DNA of 64,000 nucleotides from Rhododendron vialii (GCF_030253575.1 NC_080557.1:46900501-46964500), one strand, 5' to 3'; shown: positions 13,001 to 24,535, counted from the first letter of the stretch. Made by a program: numbers and translations. The notes: generated from the letters alone by a model not told the origin.

Positions 13001-16000
13001 CCTCCCTCTATCTCCCTTATTTTTTCTTATTCTCTCTCTCTCTCTATTTTTTCCCATTGGGTTCTTCGTTTGAGAACAAATGGAGCGGAGTCGCGTTTTT
13101 GGAGTTTCACTTTTTCTTTCCTCATCTTTTCTTTATTGGCTAGTGAGTACTGATTTTCTATTGGAAAGTGTGTCTTATTGAATTCCACTGGATTTGATTT
13201 GTTTTGCACTAATTACTACTACTTCGGTTTAATTTAGAACGGTGTTGAGCAGAACAGTGAAATAGGATTCCTTAACAGTCTTTAGACAAGGGTTGTTTAT
13301 ACTAACTTGAACTTAGGGGTGACTGTCAGACTGGTCATTTTGTATAGAATCTTAAACATACTTGTGAAGACATCTTTTTTGAAATTAGGCATGTGTTAAT
13401 CAATTCACTTGGCTTCATCTCATTCATTCTTGAGCCTTCATACTCTTTTTCACCTGGTCGGTATTGGTCTCAATTATTAGTGGCGAATGTTAAAGAACAG
13501 TCATGACGTGTCAATGTTCAACCATGGTTTCTGAGTTAGATAATTCCTGATTTTGGGGTCTGTGCTGCTTCTGATAAGTCCATATGATACGTCTCTTGCT
13601 GACGCATAACAATCTTATGGGCTGAACTTTCTAGGAATCAAAATGTTTTGGTGGTTAACTAATGCATATGATGTACCTGTCCTAGATTCTATTTCTTGAA
13701 TCGCTCCAACATTTTTTTTTAATTGGTTCATTTTGTGGCAGGTCCAGCAAAGTTAGTGTATGTGTTTCTTTTAGTTCTTGAAGTTAGTTTTTCTCCCTGC
13801 CATCACAAATTGATTTCCAAATTTGTGACTTTTGGGATTTTATTTGAAAGAAGGTTGTTTTGCCTTGGATATTCATGTCTTCTCTCCTAATCTTTAGGCG
13901 CATGATTGACTTTGGTAGCGCGATGGATATGTTTACGATGAAGCTTTTATATGGTTCTGTTGGACCTTCAAGGTATTTGTTCTCCTATGAGCCTTTTCCT
14001 ACTGCAATTGTTTGTGAATTGTTTTCTTACAAGCTCAACTATTATATGTTTATCTCGATAGGTTTTGCGAATAATTCAAGTTCCTGTAGGCAATGTAAAT
14101 GGCTCTGCAATGGACTGACTAGGTTCACGTGACATATTCATCACTATCTTGGAAATAGGTGGTCTGAGTAATGGCTTCTTGTTTTTATTATGTTGATGTT
14201 TTCCCCTTGATCAGGAACATGAGTAAGCTATTGTCCACTCTATTGAATTAGGAAGCCCCTTTTCTCAAACCTGTTGTCCGAAAATCCTTGTTCCACCATT
14301 TGATTAATCACCACATTCCACTTCAGGATGGAACTAATTACTCTGTAGATTTTGTTAATGCTATTTCTCTCAGTTTGTCTATCTGCAAATAACCAATGAC
14401 TTGTCAGTTAGTTCAGAACATATTTCTCTACAAGCATTGCTATCTTGGAGGATTCGATAGAGTAGTGCAATATCTTTCGTATGTCACAATAGTTGATTTT
14501 GTGCTTATTTTAGAACATCATGCTTTGTAGCTCCACCAACTTGAGTTATGTGACCAATTTTATATGGGAAAGCTGTGTTCATCTACCCAACAGCTGCAAG
14601 GAAGTGTGGGGATGGGTCATGCTTGATTGCTCTATATTTGACCTCTCATGAAATGTGTGCTTGTGATTTACCATTCCGCCCACCATGGCATAGTTGTTTC
14701 TGACTTGTAGGAGACTTTGAACCTTCTTCAGAACTTGCGGTGATACCCCCCAAGTATCGTGGAGGGTATATTGGAAGATATAAACATGATCCGTTACTTG
14801 TTGTCTTAACTAATTAATTTCCATTTATCTTTCTTTGTCTTCAGATCTGAACAAACTTACGAGTATACTCCTCCAGAAGCTCTTCTAAACTCTAGTTGGT
14901 ACCAAGGGCCAATGCAAACGATTTTGAAGTATGTAAAGTTTCATTTAGTTGATCTTAATAAAATGTCTGCCTTCCTTTCCAAATCCTCAAATCGTAAGGC
15001 ATGCTTCAAAGTTAAGCCAAGTAAACAGAAAAACTGCTGCTTCTCCATTCGGTGAAAGTTGTGGACTTCCATTATATGTTTGATGGGCTGATATTCTGCA
15101 ATCACTTTTTTTGTTTGGTAGGTATGATATGTGGAGTGCAGGTGTTGTGTTCTTAGAGTTGATTTTAGGATCACCAGATGTATTTCAGATAAGTGCTTTG
15201 ACGAGTGCTCTTTTGGACCAGCATCTTGAAGGTTGGAATGAAGGCTTAAAAGAGCTTGCACATAAGTAAGTCCTCTCAATGAGAAGCGTGAAGCCTATTA
15301 CTTAATTCATTGTTTAATGTTTTAATTCTTCTCCTTCGAGATGAGAAAATTATATTGTGAATGGCCTTGATTGTACTATATCCGTGATAGCTGTCCATTT
15401 GCTTTATGAAGGTAATCTTTGATACGTATGCAAGAGTCCCTGGCCTAAGTTCAAGGTTATTTACCATGTTGAATCGGATCATGCACTTAATTGCAAGCGT
15501 AAATATGGTTCAACTGTTACACAGTCTTGGGCACCCCAAAAGCTAGCTATTGAAGTGAGGGTGTCCTCATGCACGCTTATATTCTTCATATTACTTTGGT
15601 ACCTAAGCGATGCGGGACTTCGCTTCACACCCTCCCTCACGCCCAGTGTGCTCACTCGGCAGCACCTGCCACATGCAGGCCAGGGACACGCACCTTACCC
15701 ATTCTTGGCATACCCGGCTCCGGTCTTGGGTAGAACTCACCCCAAAAGCTAGCTATTGAAGTGAGGGTGCCCTCGTGCATGCTTATATTCTTCATATTAC
15801 TTTGGTACCCAAGCGATGTGGGACTTCGCTTCACACCAACTTCCTACTTAAGTTGTAAAATATCTTCAACCCTTAGTTATGCTTAAATGATGACTCTTTC
15901 TTGACCTCAGAATGGTAATAGGTTGCATTCATATGCCGTTAAAAAAAAGAAGGTTGTATTCATATCCTTCGTAGATTATATTACGAAGTTTAGGAACATA

Positions 16001-16274
16001 CCTTTGAGTTATGCTTGCTACTTGGTCGGCTACAATAGGCCTTGGCAAATTTTATAGAAAATCTGCATTGAAGAAAGGATGCATTCAAATGAAAGTAAAT
16101 AAAAAAGCTTGCCTTCCTTGTTTGAGTAGATCTTTTAATATCGATTATCAATGTTGTGCTTTGTGGTGCCAGACTTCGAGCATTCATGGAACTATGCATC
16201 TTAATGCCTGTGAGTTCCTCAAAAAAGTATCATGTATCCGGTATGAAGGGTGGGGTAAGTTTACCTTCCTTATG

Positions 16275-16324
<50 letters not shown>

Positions 16325-17992
16325 GCGCGCGCGTCCACAAACGCACATGCACTTGCACATTTTTGGGTTTGTTTGGATGATAAAACATGGGTTTTAGTAG
16401 CAGGTGTTTGCATAACATGACAAACTTAGATGTTTGCTAATAGGGAATTCTACCATCCACTTGACAGACGATAATCTCTGTATCCGCTCTGGTCGTTATA
16501 GAGGAAATGTTAAATATTACGGAACTTATATGCCAAAAAATGTGGAATGATTTGTGGTCATTCTTACCTCTGATAGCTGTTAATGAGCACATAAAGGGAT
16601 TCCTACGGTGGTTAAAAACATACAAGCATAGTTCTAGGACATATTCTTTGTCATGGTACCAGTGGATCAAGTTGCAACGACAGCCAATGATGTGTCTTTG
16701 AAGCGGTATGATGTGATACTTACAATAAGGTCACTTTGGCAAACTAGTAAACAGATATTATATATGATCTACACTTCTGAGAAATCTCTCTCAAACCATT
16801 CTATTCCTGACTTACTGTAGTCAGTAAATTATTGGTCGATAGAAGGATTGAATAAGGGGGTTTCGGTCGCAAAATCTGAAAATTATCCTTTACTTGAGGT
16901 GATTCTTTCGGGTATTCATGGAAAGGAGGTACATGTATCAGGCAAATTGTATGCGTGTGTGGAAGTATGGTTCGAGATATGGTTAGCAATAGTGAGAGGT
17001 GTTAAAGCATCCAACTCAACCAATTGGGAATAAGGGGAGAACAAATGCTCATATACTAGCTTTTTTGTAGCCAATAGGTATGTGTATATAAAAACTCAGT
17101 ATGAATTTCGATTCCGGTTAAATAAGTCAACCAATTCGTCTGGCATTTTATGCCATTGGTAAGTAATTATGCTGTAGAAGGATGAGATATAATGAATATA
17201 TTGTTTGTCACACGTATACTCAAGCATGCTCGTTGATTTCAAACCAGGGTGCAAATTCACCGGCTTCCTGGAAATGCTCTGAAGAATATTTCTCCCAGCA
17301 AATAAAAAATAGAGATCCGCTCAAAATTGGGTTAGTTCCCAAGCCACACAATTTTAATGAATAGTGCATTTTATATCCCATAATAGTTTTGCTTCAACAT
17401 AAGCTTATTTCTCATGTTTTGCAGGTTTCCAAATGTTTGGGCTTTGCGATTAGTACGTCAATTGTTAGTTTGGGATCCTGTAAGTCATTACATCTGTTGT
17501 TTTTACTAACTTAATAAGTTGCCCAATTTTATTTTTTTTCTTCTGGAAAGTAGCAAGATGGGTTAGGCAACAGAACAATGTTATGGTGGAAAAGGGGGAA
17601 TTGTTTATTGACACAGACATAGTCCAAATGGACATTATAGGGAAAGCAAAACTAATAAATATTTGTCGCCGACACTCAGTCAGATGTTTCACTACTATTT
17701 ATGTTACCTCTGCAGGGAACTCTTCGTTGTACTGTTAGTAAAATTAACAAAGCCTTAAAGCCTGACTACTTTCATTGCGCATTTAAACTAACCATTCTAG
17801 ACAACTTTCCCTTGTTAGATTATCTTTGCTTTGTCTAGAACAAGTTCTAACAGAAAATTTTCAAGTCTTAAAAACATCTTTAATTTGGACATGATTGTGG
17901 AATATTTATTGCAATTGCAATTGTAGGATGAACGACTGAGTGTTGATGAGGCTCTGCAGCATCCTTATTTCCAAACCAATCTCCAAGGATGA
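1037..17992 (+). CDS. PP2C51: PP2C phosphatase / protein kinase fusion protein (PP2C51-like), 5' partial, 19 exons visible
   Basis: Exons by GT-AG and frame: 1037-1295, 1925-2030, 2128-2269, 2563-2827, 3047-3414, 4112-4158, 4655-4805, 5035-5221, 6105-6336, 10157-10663, 11574-11631, 12056-12143, 13898-13972, 14845-14928, 15122-15265, 16173-16209, 17248-17330, 17425-17479, 17927-17992 (TGA). All phases agree, giving about 983 residues. The N-terminal half is a PP2C Ser/Thr phosphatase: [57 protein letters not shown] and GSMDN. The C-terminal half is a kinase: glycine loop GRGAFGEV (about residue 514), lysine in FILKRIM (about 582), HRDVKPEN (about 770), IDFG (about 808), PPEA (about 838). The kinase has long inserts after the glycine loop and before the HRD region. 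Arabidopsis At3g63340/At3g63330 are the likely counterparts. The first exon is missing from the window; exon 1037 could begin a few bases later. No frameshift seen. Confidence 0.9.
7400..9722 (+). mobile_element. RTE-type non-LTR retrotransposon (LINE), 5'-truncated and degenerate
   Basis: The segment reads, with several stops and frame changes, as the middle and end of a plant RTE-clade LINE polyprotein. It starts near 7438 with a piece resembling the linker after the endonuclease ([17 protein letters not shown]) and continues through a lysine-rich linker (WWWNDEVQ at about 7755). Reverse transcriptase follows from 8206 ([24 protein letters not shown]) and the C-terminal region runs to the stop at 9720-9722. 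Most of the endonuclease is missing. It sits in sense orientation inside an intron, so it is tolerated by splicing. The left edge is approximate, and I did not find a clear target-site duplication. Confidence 0.85.
8206..9722 (+). pseudogene. Reverse transcriptase and C-terminal region of the LINE, broken by frameshifts
   Basis: Three overlapping pieces belong to one ancestral frame: 8206-8904, about 8905-9152 and 9154-9722. The first carries RT motifs up to the [13 protein letters not shown] region. The reading then shifts near 8870-8905, after which the catalytic FADD box is readable at about 8910-8921. A TAA interrupts at about 8964-8966, and another shift occurs near 9150. The last piece ([35 protein letters not shown]) is the usual region after RT in RTE LINEs. 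The catalytic aspartates survive, but the frame breaks make it inactive. Confidence 0.85.
10989..11210 (+). mobile_element. hAT-type MITE (GAGCTCG-rich), intronic
   Basis: A 222 bp non-autonomous element. The left end TAGGGCTGCAAACGAACC and the reverse complement of the right end, TAAGGGTGCAAACGAACC, form terminal inverted repeats of about 22 bp with three mismatches. The TAGGG start is typical of Ac-like hAT elements. It is flanked by an 8 bp duplication with one change: GTTTGGTG (10981-10988) and GTTCGGTG (11211-11218). The interior is dense in GAGCTCG/GCTCGGCTCG words in both orientations. It lies in the intron between the exons ending at 10663 and starting at 11574. Confidence 0.85.
15533..15838 (+). 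repeat. Direct repeat pair of about 100 bp with a distinct middle, intronic
   Basis: A segment beginning CCCCAAAAGCTAGCTATTG occurs at about 15535 and again at about 15740, each time running about 100 bp to CACTTCGCTTCACACC-like sequence. A GC-richer middle of about 100 bp separates the two copies. The arrangement, two near-identical flanks around a short unrelated middle, resembles a very small LTR-type (TRIM-like) element or a local duplication. No coding capacity is seen. It lies in the intron 15266-16172 of the PP2C-kinase gene. The boundaries and the TRIM reading are tentative. Confidence 0.6.
16279..16333 (+). repeat. Compound microsatellite (CT)n(CA)n(CG)n
   Basis: About 18 CT units pass into CA units and then CG units, in the intron 16210-17247 of the PP2C-kinase gene, about 70 bp after the donor. 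Confidence 0.95.
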
Positions 17993-18427
17993 GCTCATGG
18001 AAAATGTGGTTCATGTGCCATTTCAAACATGTGTTGTATGTGTGCTGAAAAGGTACTATATTTTGTTATGCTAACTAAACTAGGAGACTGCACATTTTGA
18101 TCTCGCGATGTTTTTGTTGTCTTGCAGATTTCGGTTCACTTTGACGTGATTTTGACTACACTGTCATTTGATTACATGGGGAAGACAGTCACACGCCAGA
18201 ATTATGATCCGCGCCGGAAAACGTTTACTGAAACTGGAGAGCCACGCGCATCGAAACTACAATATCGTTCTCTTCTAGGTGCCTCTCTGAGGAGGCTGCT
18301 GCAAAATCAGTCGTTATTTGATCTAAGCCGCGACTCTTGGTATATACATTATCCGGTGCAGAGGTGAGTAATTCTTCAGCATCTCCTCAACTGACAGCTT
18401 TATCATCCAAACAAACCCAAAACGAAA

Positions 18428-18798
18428 ATGATACACCCACCGAGGCTCCCCCACCCCACCGCACGCACGCCGGGCCCACTCCGGCCACCAGACGGCCGAT
18501 CCGAGCCGTCCAAAAATTCTATAAAAAAAAACCGAGTGGGCTTACGCGAAAATCAACAGCATCCGACGTGTGTAGGTGCTCGATCCGAACTTCCATTTTT
18601 AACGTCTTAGATCATCTGATTTTTGGAAGTTCGGATCGAGGACCTACATACGTCGGATGCCATTGATTCTCGCATAAGCTCACTCGGTTTTTTTTTTTAG
18701 AATTTTTGGACGGCTCGGATCGGAGGTCCGGTGGCCGGAGTGGGCCCGGCATTCGTGCGGTGGGCGGTGCGGTGGGGGAGCCGCGGTGGGTGTATCAT
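18428..18798 (+). mobile_element. GC-rich foldback (MITE-like) element
   Basis: The two halves are inverted copies of each other. ATGATACACCCACCG at 18428 pairs with CGGTGGGTGTATCAT ending at 18798. Inside, the words GGCCACC, GATCCGAGCCGTCC, ACCGAGTGGGCTTA and TCGATCCGAACTTCC all have their complement in the second half. The arms are about 165 bp with scattered mismatches around a loop of about 30 bp. No transposase is present. I did not identify a target-site duplication, so the superfamily is undetermined. Confidence 0.8.
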
Positions 18799-19262
18799 CT
18801 TCCAACCCAAAAATGCAGTGCCAGATGGGATATACCTCTTGGGATTCAGTGCAAACGGCGTCGAGGTTAGTTTGTGTAAATGTAGTGCCACATGGCATAT
18901 ACTGAAGTTGATAATTGCTTGTGCTGTCTTCCTGAAATGTACAGTGATTTCAGTTAGAATCCGAGTTATATAAAGTACGTAAGCATGTTCTGTTTCTTCT
19001 TGACATGTTCTTAGTTTTGGAATCCACTTATAGTAATAATAGGAGGAAAAATCATTCCACAAATTTTCTGCTGCAAGAGAGAAAACAAGGATTGGCCTGG
19101 AAATTAACGCGTTCCTACAAAACGTATCATTTCAGTTCGGGTTTTGCTGCTCGGACTTCTAGCTTACACCTCTATCTTATCATGTGATGCGAAATGAGAC
19201 CTATCATAGTCTTAGTTGGCGATTCAAATTGTTCATTACAAGGCTCGACACTTACATTCGTT

Positions 19263-19401
19263 CATGCAAAACTAGGTTGATCAACCATTAATATTCATTT
19301 GCACATATTATACTTTTCTAAAAAGGACTCATCGGTCATGCAAAACTAGGTCGATCAACCATTAATATTCATTTGCACATATTATACTTTTCTAAAAAGG
19401 A
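19263..19401 (+). repeat. Tandem duplication, 74 bp unit
   Basis: The unit starting CATGCAAAACTAGGT at 19263 recurs at 19337 with only one obvious change (TTGATC to TCGATC). The second copy is about 65 bp long and stops after TCTAAAAAGGA. Intergenic and non-coding. Confidence 0.9.
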
Positions 19402-20361
19402 ACGGGGGGACGGATTTTAATGCCTACTTTTAAAACAAATACGATTGGACAAAATGCTTTTGGTGTTTGATTAATTTGATTTTGTACAGGTAATTTGTGT
19501 ATTGAAGTCTACAAAATAGATGACAAAGAATGGTTAAATACGATCGTGGTGGAGACCATTATAGGAACCCCAAGGGGTTTGGTCGAGGCACTAGTGATAT
19601 GAGACAACAACTAAAAGGCTAAATCCAAAGAAGTCGTAAGGTTAAATCTTATAAAGGTTAATATTTCAAACTTTGGAGCTATTAGAGGTTTGCCCAGTTG
19701 TACAACAAGGGCTACGGATTTGGTTAAGTGAGTCTGATAAAGCAAATGATTGCTCATCTTCCGTAAGATTGCATTATTGAATCTCAAGGGGACCAAACAT
19801 TTCAAACCTTGGAGCTATTTGCTCGGTCACTAAATACATAAATCCGAAATTAGTCGAGATGCGCACAAGTTGACCTAAGCATTCGTTTATTAAAAAAAAA
19901 CTACAAGGGCATAAAATTAGTTCAAACTGATCCAAACACCCGATCATACAAAATGACTACTCCTGCTAATGAAAAATTAAAAGACCATTATAGGTCTGTC
20001 ACACGAGAAACACGCTAGAATAAAAGACACTTTTCTGGTTCAAGCGATTAGGCAAGGAAGAAGAAAAAGAAAGAAAGAAAAACTCCGACGCCAAAGCAGC
20101 CGCCCTCGCGTTTGGCTACTACGGTAAAATCGTCATTTATGTGCATCGGGACGATAACGTGGTCAAAAAGAAACGAAGGAAAATCCCTCTGTTTATGCGA
20201 ATCTTGACAAAAATCACTTCATTCCCTTCCCAAGTCTCCTACCAAACCCTAATAAATACAGCTTACCACACTCCTCGCTCTCTCTCTCTAGAAATCTATC
20301 TCCTAAACCGGAATAGAACCAAGTGATTTTCGAAGGGCTTGATTTCTTCTTGAATTCAAAG

Positions 20362-22650
20362 ATGTATCGGAAAATAGATGTGGAGTCGGGGTCGTCTACT
20401 GCGCCGCTGTACCCGATGATGCTGGAGAGCCCGGAGCTCCGCTGGGCATTCATTCGCAAGATTTACTCCATCGTCACCGTCCAATTGCTCCTCACCATCG
20501 CGGTTGCCGCCGTCGTCGTCGCCGTTGAACCTATTTCCGTCTTCTTCGCCACCACTTACACGGGCTTGGCCCTCTATATCGTGCTCATCATCACGCCCTT
20601 CATTGGTAACTCGATCTATTTCTCTATTTGCCTTCACCACCATTTAAGCTTTTGCGAATTACTATGTTGAATCGTTTCCTACTTCTTTTTTTTGATCAGC
20701 GAATTGTTTCCTACTGTCCATATTTTGGTGCTGTACTTGGGTGTCTTCATACTTCTGAGTTCGAGTTCGTATTTGTTCCATAAAAGCTTGTTCAAAATCG
20801 GTTCCACACAAACCAACCAAGCATGAACAAATTTTTTGAAGCTCGAACAACTATTACTTGGCCCGTTCAGCTTATGATTTACTGTAAAAATTTAAGCTAC
20901 TGAAGATCGGCTTGTGTTTGGCATGATTAAAGCTCATTTTAGGTCGGCTTGTATCATAAACTAGTTAAGCTCGAACACATATTTAAGCGCGTTATGTTTT
21001 CAAACCAAGTTTAATCAACCACTTGCTTTGCTCGTTTGCCTCACTTATCACCCCTTTCCTAGAATGTCTTTTCACATTTAAATCATACTACTCAGCATCT
21101 TCTATGATAATGGATTAATTCATATGGCCTTGTGGTGGGACTTAGGTTTTGCCCTCTCCTAAGGTCTTATAAACTCCATTTGGGCCATCCTATACGGGCT
21201 CTGACCTGGCTTTTGCTGGGCTCATTGGGCCCCCGCTAGTGCACGGTGTGATTGGACACATGAGCTATCAGAAAACAAATGATAAGCCTTTTCTCAAAAA
21301 ATAGCTTTGGCTCAAAAAAGATGACTCAAACCATTGGAGATAATCACTTGATGGGCTCCTTATATCACCTGTTACTAGAAACAATACTGTTCACGGTAAA
21401 TTGATGATCCTGCTTTGTTGGTTAACCAGTGAAGAGAACTTGAATGAAAGAAAGTTCCACCATCAGTTAGGTGGTTAGCATTATGGGATTCTATTGGGAC
21501 TGGTGACAGATTATAATCAATCAAATGTGATGACTAAATGTCGTTCCCTTATGATTTGTTGTTTATTACTGGCTCTGTTTTGGAGTACCTCACCTTTTGG
21601 TTGTGTTGTTGCAGTGTTGTGGCCGTTGGCCTACCATTACAAACGACACCCAGTGAACTATTTCCTCCTTGCCATTTTTACTGTTTCCTTGGCTTTTGCT
21701 GTGGGATTGTCGTGCGCTTTTACCAGTGGTAAGCGATTTCGATCTTTGCAATATATTCACTTGCTTAAAATCTAAAGTGATTGCACAGTATATGTGTAGT
21801 GTCATATCAAGTTAAGGACAGAATTGAGATCATTTGGTGGGGAAAACCTAATGCTGGGTATGGTTACGGGAAAACATGGAAGTCTGGTTATACTGGAATT
21901 AATTATCTGAATTTGAATTTGAAACTCAGTAACTATTGGCAGTTCTATTAATCCCATTTGCATTATTGAGCTTTCTTAGCAGTTGACAGTAGTCTTTGGT
22001 TCTTGGTTTTTGCTTAGTTTCTTGATTGTGGGGATTTCATCTTTGGCAGAGTCTAAAATACTTGTTTTCCATCAGTTGAATGATTTAATTGAAGTAGTAG
22101 TTATGACAGTCTTTCATTGCCTGTTGGTTGTCCGATATTCAGAATACAGTGTAATTTCATTTGGCCGCAGGGAAGGTAATCTTGGAAGCTGCGATCCTAA
22201 CAGCTGGGGTGGTTGTAAGTCTCACCTTGTACACGTTCTGGGCTGCAAGGAAAGGCCATGATTTCGGTTTCCTAGGGCCCTTCTTGTCTGGTGCTATTTT
22301 TGTGCTTATTCTCTTTTCTGTCATTCAGGTATGTGAATATCCATATTTGCCTTTGTCAATCTTTTGGCCCCGATCTCTTCTGCCAATTTTGCCTCCATTT
22401 TTTTATTGGGATTTGACTTATCAATTCTCGCTTTATCTACTTCCAGATATTCTTTCCCCTGGGTCAGATCTCGGTTATGATCTATGGGTTTCTGGCTGCA
22501 ATCATATTCTGTGGGTACATCGTGTACGACACAGACAACCTGATTAAGCGCTACTCCTATGACGACTACATTTGGGCTTCAGTGTCGCTGTATCTGGATA
22601 TCATCAATCTCTTCATGGCATTGTTGACTATCTTCAGAGCTGTAGATTGA
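20362..22650 (+). CDS. LFG: LIFEGUARD / BI-1-like membrane protein, copy 1
   Basis: Four exons: 20362-20605, 21615-21728, 22171-22328, 22447-22650, joined in frame to 239 residues. The protein starts MYRKIDVESGSS and keeps the LIFEGUARD N-terminal box PLYPMMLESPELRWAFIRK. Six to seven hydrophobic segments follow, with the BI-1 family signatures FWAARKGHDFGFLGPFL and YIVYDTDNLIKRYSYDDYIW. LIFEGUARD proteins are multi-pass membrane proteins of the TMBIM/BI-1 superfamily that suppress cell death; the Arabidopsis member BIL4 promotes brassinosteroid signalling. An in-frame GTG at 20323 is not used as a start because the family begins at this ATG. It is the first of three tandem copies with matching exon sizes. 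Confidence 0.95.
20760..21060 (+). repeat. Diverged AGCTCGAAC-rich repeat in LIFEGUARD copy 1 intron 1
   Basis: Words such as AAGCTCGAACA, GGTCGGCTTG and TTAAGCTCGAACACA recur in a pattern like the interior of the hAT-type MITE at 10989-11210. It appears to be an older, decayed relative. No clean ends are visible, so this is a weak call. Confidence 0.35.
21210..21272 (+). mobile_element. SINE-like fragment (short copy) in LIFEGUARD copy 1 intron 1
   Basis: The order GCTGGGCTCATTGGGC, CCCGCTAGT-CACGGTG, GGACAC-TGAG, then an A-rich stretch matches the better-preserved fragment at 48911-49026, but with the middle deleted. That module resembles the 3' part of plant tRNA-derived SINEs, from memory of the family. 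I did not recognise a tRNA-like head. Confidence 0.5.
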
Positions 22651-23266
22651 ATGGAATCCCTCTGTTCCATGCCCTTCCATCGTTGTTCCCCATTTTTGGG
22701 TGTAATTTGCTGGTGAATGATGTACATACTCTGTTGTTCCCTGTGTTGCTCTGGTTAATCAAATCCAAATTCATCCCTTGTTATCTTTTGTTCTTCTTTG
22801 TGTCTGTATTAGGGTGTAGCCGGTGTTAGTTGTAAAATACACATGCTATTAGTTTGGAGTATATCTGAAATGATGTTGAGCAGTGTAAATTGCTTCGTTT
22901 TCAGTTTTTCCACAGTTCTTGCATCTGATGGATATGACATGGGTCAGGGTATGTCTGATAGGTCTACCGACTATCCGATTTAGATGCTTGGTTTCTCTGT
23001 CTTTCATGGTGCCCAAGGAGAAGGAGCAAGTATGTGTTTTAGATGTGTTCCAATACTGGAATTAAGACAAGAAAGGCCTAGCGCTTGAACACGTATCAGA
23101 GTACTTGTAACATGGTGTGTGTGGTTCGTAGGCAAAAGTGCTCAAAATACTGAATGGCCAGTTCTATTACCAGACTTTGGAGAGAACACCTTAACTGTGA
23201 AGGGGCCACAAATTTGAGCTGCAAACTTCTTTTCTTTTTTGACAGGTAAGAGGGGGAAAAAAAGAA

Positions 23267-23427
23267 GAAGTGAAAAGAAGTTGATCACTCGTAGGGCATG
23301 CTTGAATATGCTCACTCGTAGGGCATGCTTTTTTCTTCTTCTTTTCCCTTTAGGTCTAAATGGACTTTTTTTCCCATACTTTGTCCGTTTATTTTCCGGA
23401 CAAATCAACGAAGTGAAAAGAAGTTGA
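23267..23427 (+). repeat. 18 bp direct repeats bracketing a 125 bp segment
   Basis: GAAGTGAAAAGAAGTTGA occurs exactly at 23267-23284 and again at 23410-23427. The bracketed segment holds two copies of ACTCGTAGGGCATGCTT, so the pattern is either an insertion with a long target duplication or a small local duplication. Confidence 0.75.
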
Positions 23428-24037
23428 AGACAAGTTAAGTAAGAACGAAAATAACTTATTTACAATGCAAAACGAAGCTGCCTTAGTTTTCAGAATCTGA
23501 TTCTATTCTTCCCAATGATGCATTGGCGTCCTTGCACGGCGAAGCGTACCTAGCTAATAGTCTTTGATGCTATTCCCACTGCAGGCTGTGGATGTTTTAT
23601 CCCTCGTTCAGTCACGAGAACAAGCTATTTGTTTTGGCAAATATTCTTAGGATGGAGCTGAATTTGATCAGATTACACACTACACATTTGGATTACCATC
23701 CTAGTCAAAACTAAACTTTGTTTGTATTCTTTTTAATTTCTTTTATCATCTCCTTTTTTCGGGTCAATTTTTATTATTATTTAATTTCCTCTAAACTCTT
23801 TAGTTTTACTTCGATTTAAGTTCTTGATCAGAAAAAAAAGATAGAAAAAGGACAACACTTGCAGCTAACCTTTTCTTGATTTTTCTAAATTATCAAACAC
23901 CATTGCTTTTTTGTTTTCTGAGAATTATCAACACCCTTGCTAACGTCGAACAAGTTCAAGTGTTAGAACTCAACAAACCAGTTCTTTCCTAGTTGAGGTG
24001 TGCGTATGCTGATTTGGACATCCGATTTATAAAAAAC

Positions 24038-24157
24038 TATTCTTCATTAATTGGTACCAGACAATTCACAGAGGTGGTTTGGACATCCTGTTATATATAT
24101 ATATATATATATATATATACTATTCTCCATTTATTGGTACCAGACAATTTACAGAGG
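24038..24157 (+). repeat. TA microsatellite between two 40 bp direct repeats
   Basis: ACTATTCTTCATTAATTGGT and ACTATTCTCCATTTATTGGT begin two related 40 bp segments, each running into ACCAGACAATT-ACAGAGGT. About 27 bases of TA repeat lie between them. Confidence 0.8.
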
Positions 24158-24167
24158 TCACAAAAGG

Positions 24168-24330
24168 GAATCTATGGTGGTACTCCAGCGTGCATCGAAA
24201 CTATCCAAACGTGTTTTGAACGATCAGAATTTTAGAAAGAGAGAAAGAAGAGAGAGAGTGGTCGAATTTGAGCCCGCCAAAACACGTTCGGACGGCTCAG
24301 ATGCACGATGAATGGGTACCACGTGGTTTA
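24168..24330 (+). mobile_element. Imperfect foldback element
   Basis: The left arm around 24176-24216 (GGTGGTACTCCAGCGTGCAT ... CCAAACGTGTTTT) is complementary to the right arm around 24281-24328 (AAAACACGTTCGGACGG ... GGGTACCACGTGG). A purine-rich GAGA centre separates them. The GGACGGCTC core and GGTACCACGTGG-type end recall the foldback at 62735-62967, so the two may belong to one broad family. Confidence 0.6.
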
Positions 24331-24387
24331 CCCAATTTGCACCCACAAGAGGAAACAAATGAATGTCAGATAGAATCTCGATCAATC

Positions 24388-24535
24388 ATTCTACCTCCAC
24401 ACCCAAATACACACCCATTTACACATTCACAATAGGAGTGAAGCCTGCACACACTACACATCTAATGTGTGTGGGACCCACTCTTATTGTGAGTGAGATG
24501 TGTAAATGGGTGTGTGAGTGAGTGTAGAGTTAGAA
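24388..24535 (+). mobile_element. Short foldback element (GTGTGGGACCCAC type)
   Basis: ATTCTACCTCCACACCC and CACACCCATTTACACATTC on the left are complementary to GATGTGTAAATGGGTGTGTG and GTGTAGAGTTAGAAT on the right, around a centre containing TGTGTGTGGGACCCAC. About 148 bp, non-coding. It lies about 200 bp upstream of LIFEGUARD copy 2. The foldback at 47995-48345 shares the GTGTGGGTCTCA-type centre and GAATTTTTGCC-type end, so the two may be relatives. Confidence 0.7.

Larger units (their letters stand above)
17993..20361. other. Spacer between the PP2C-kinase and the first LIFEGUARD gene
   Basis: No protein-coding gene is recognised. The first few hundred bases are probably the 3' UTR of the PP2C-kinase gene. 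The stretch 18050-18126, ending TTGCAG, might be a 3'-UTR intron. Next come a GC-rich foldback (18428-18798) and a 74 bp tandem duplication (19263-19401). The last 250 bases form the LIFEGUARD promoter and leader: a TATA-like AATAAATAC at about 20250 and a short CT run at about 20277-20290. Open frames in the foldback are by-products of its GC content. Confidence 0.6.

Noticed and set aside
18337-19062. Pro/Arg-rich open frames on both strands
   Set aside because: They arise from the GC-rich foldback at 18428-18798, whose two arms encode mirror versions of the same peptide. No homology is seen.
20323-20361. N-terminal extension of LIFEGUARD copy 1
   Set aside because: It would need a GTG start; the family start fits the ATG at 20362.
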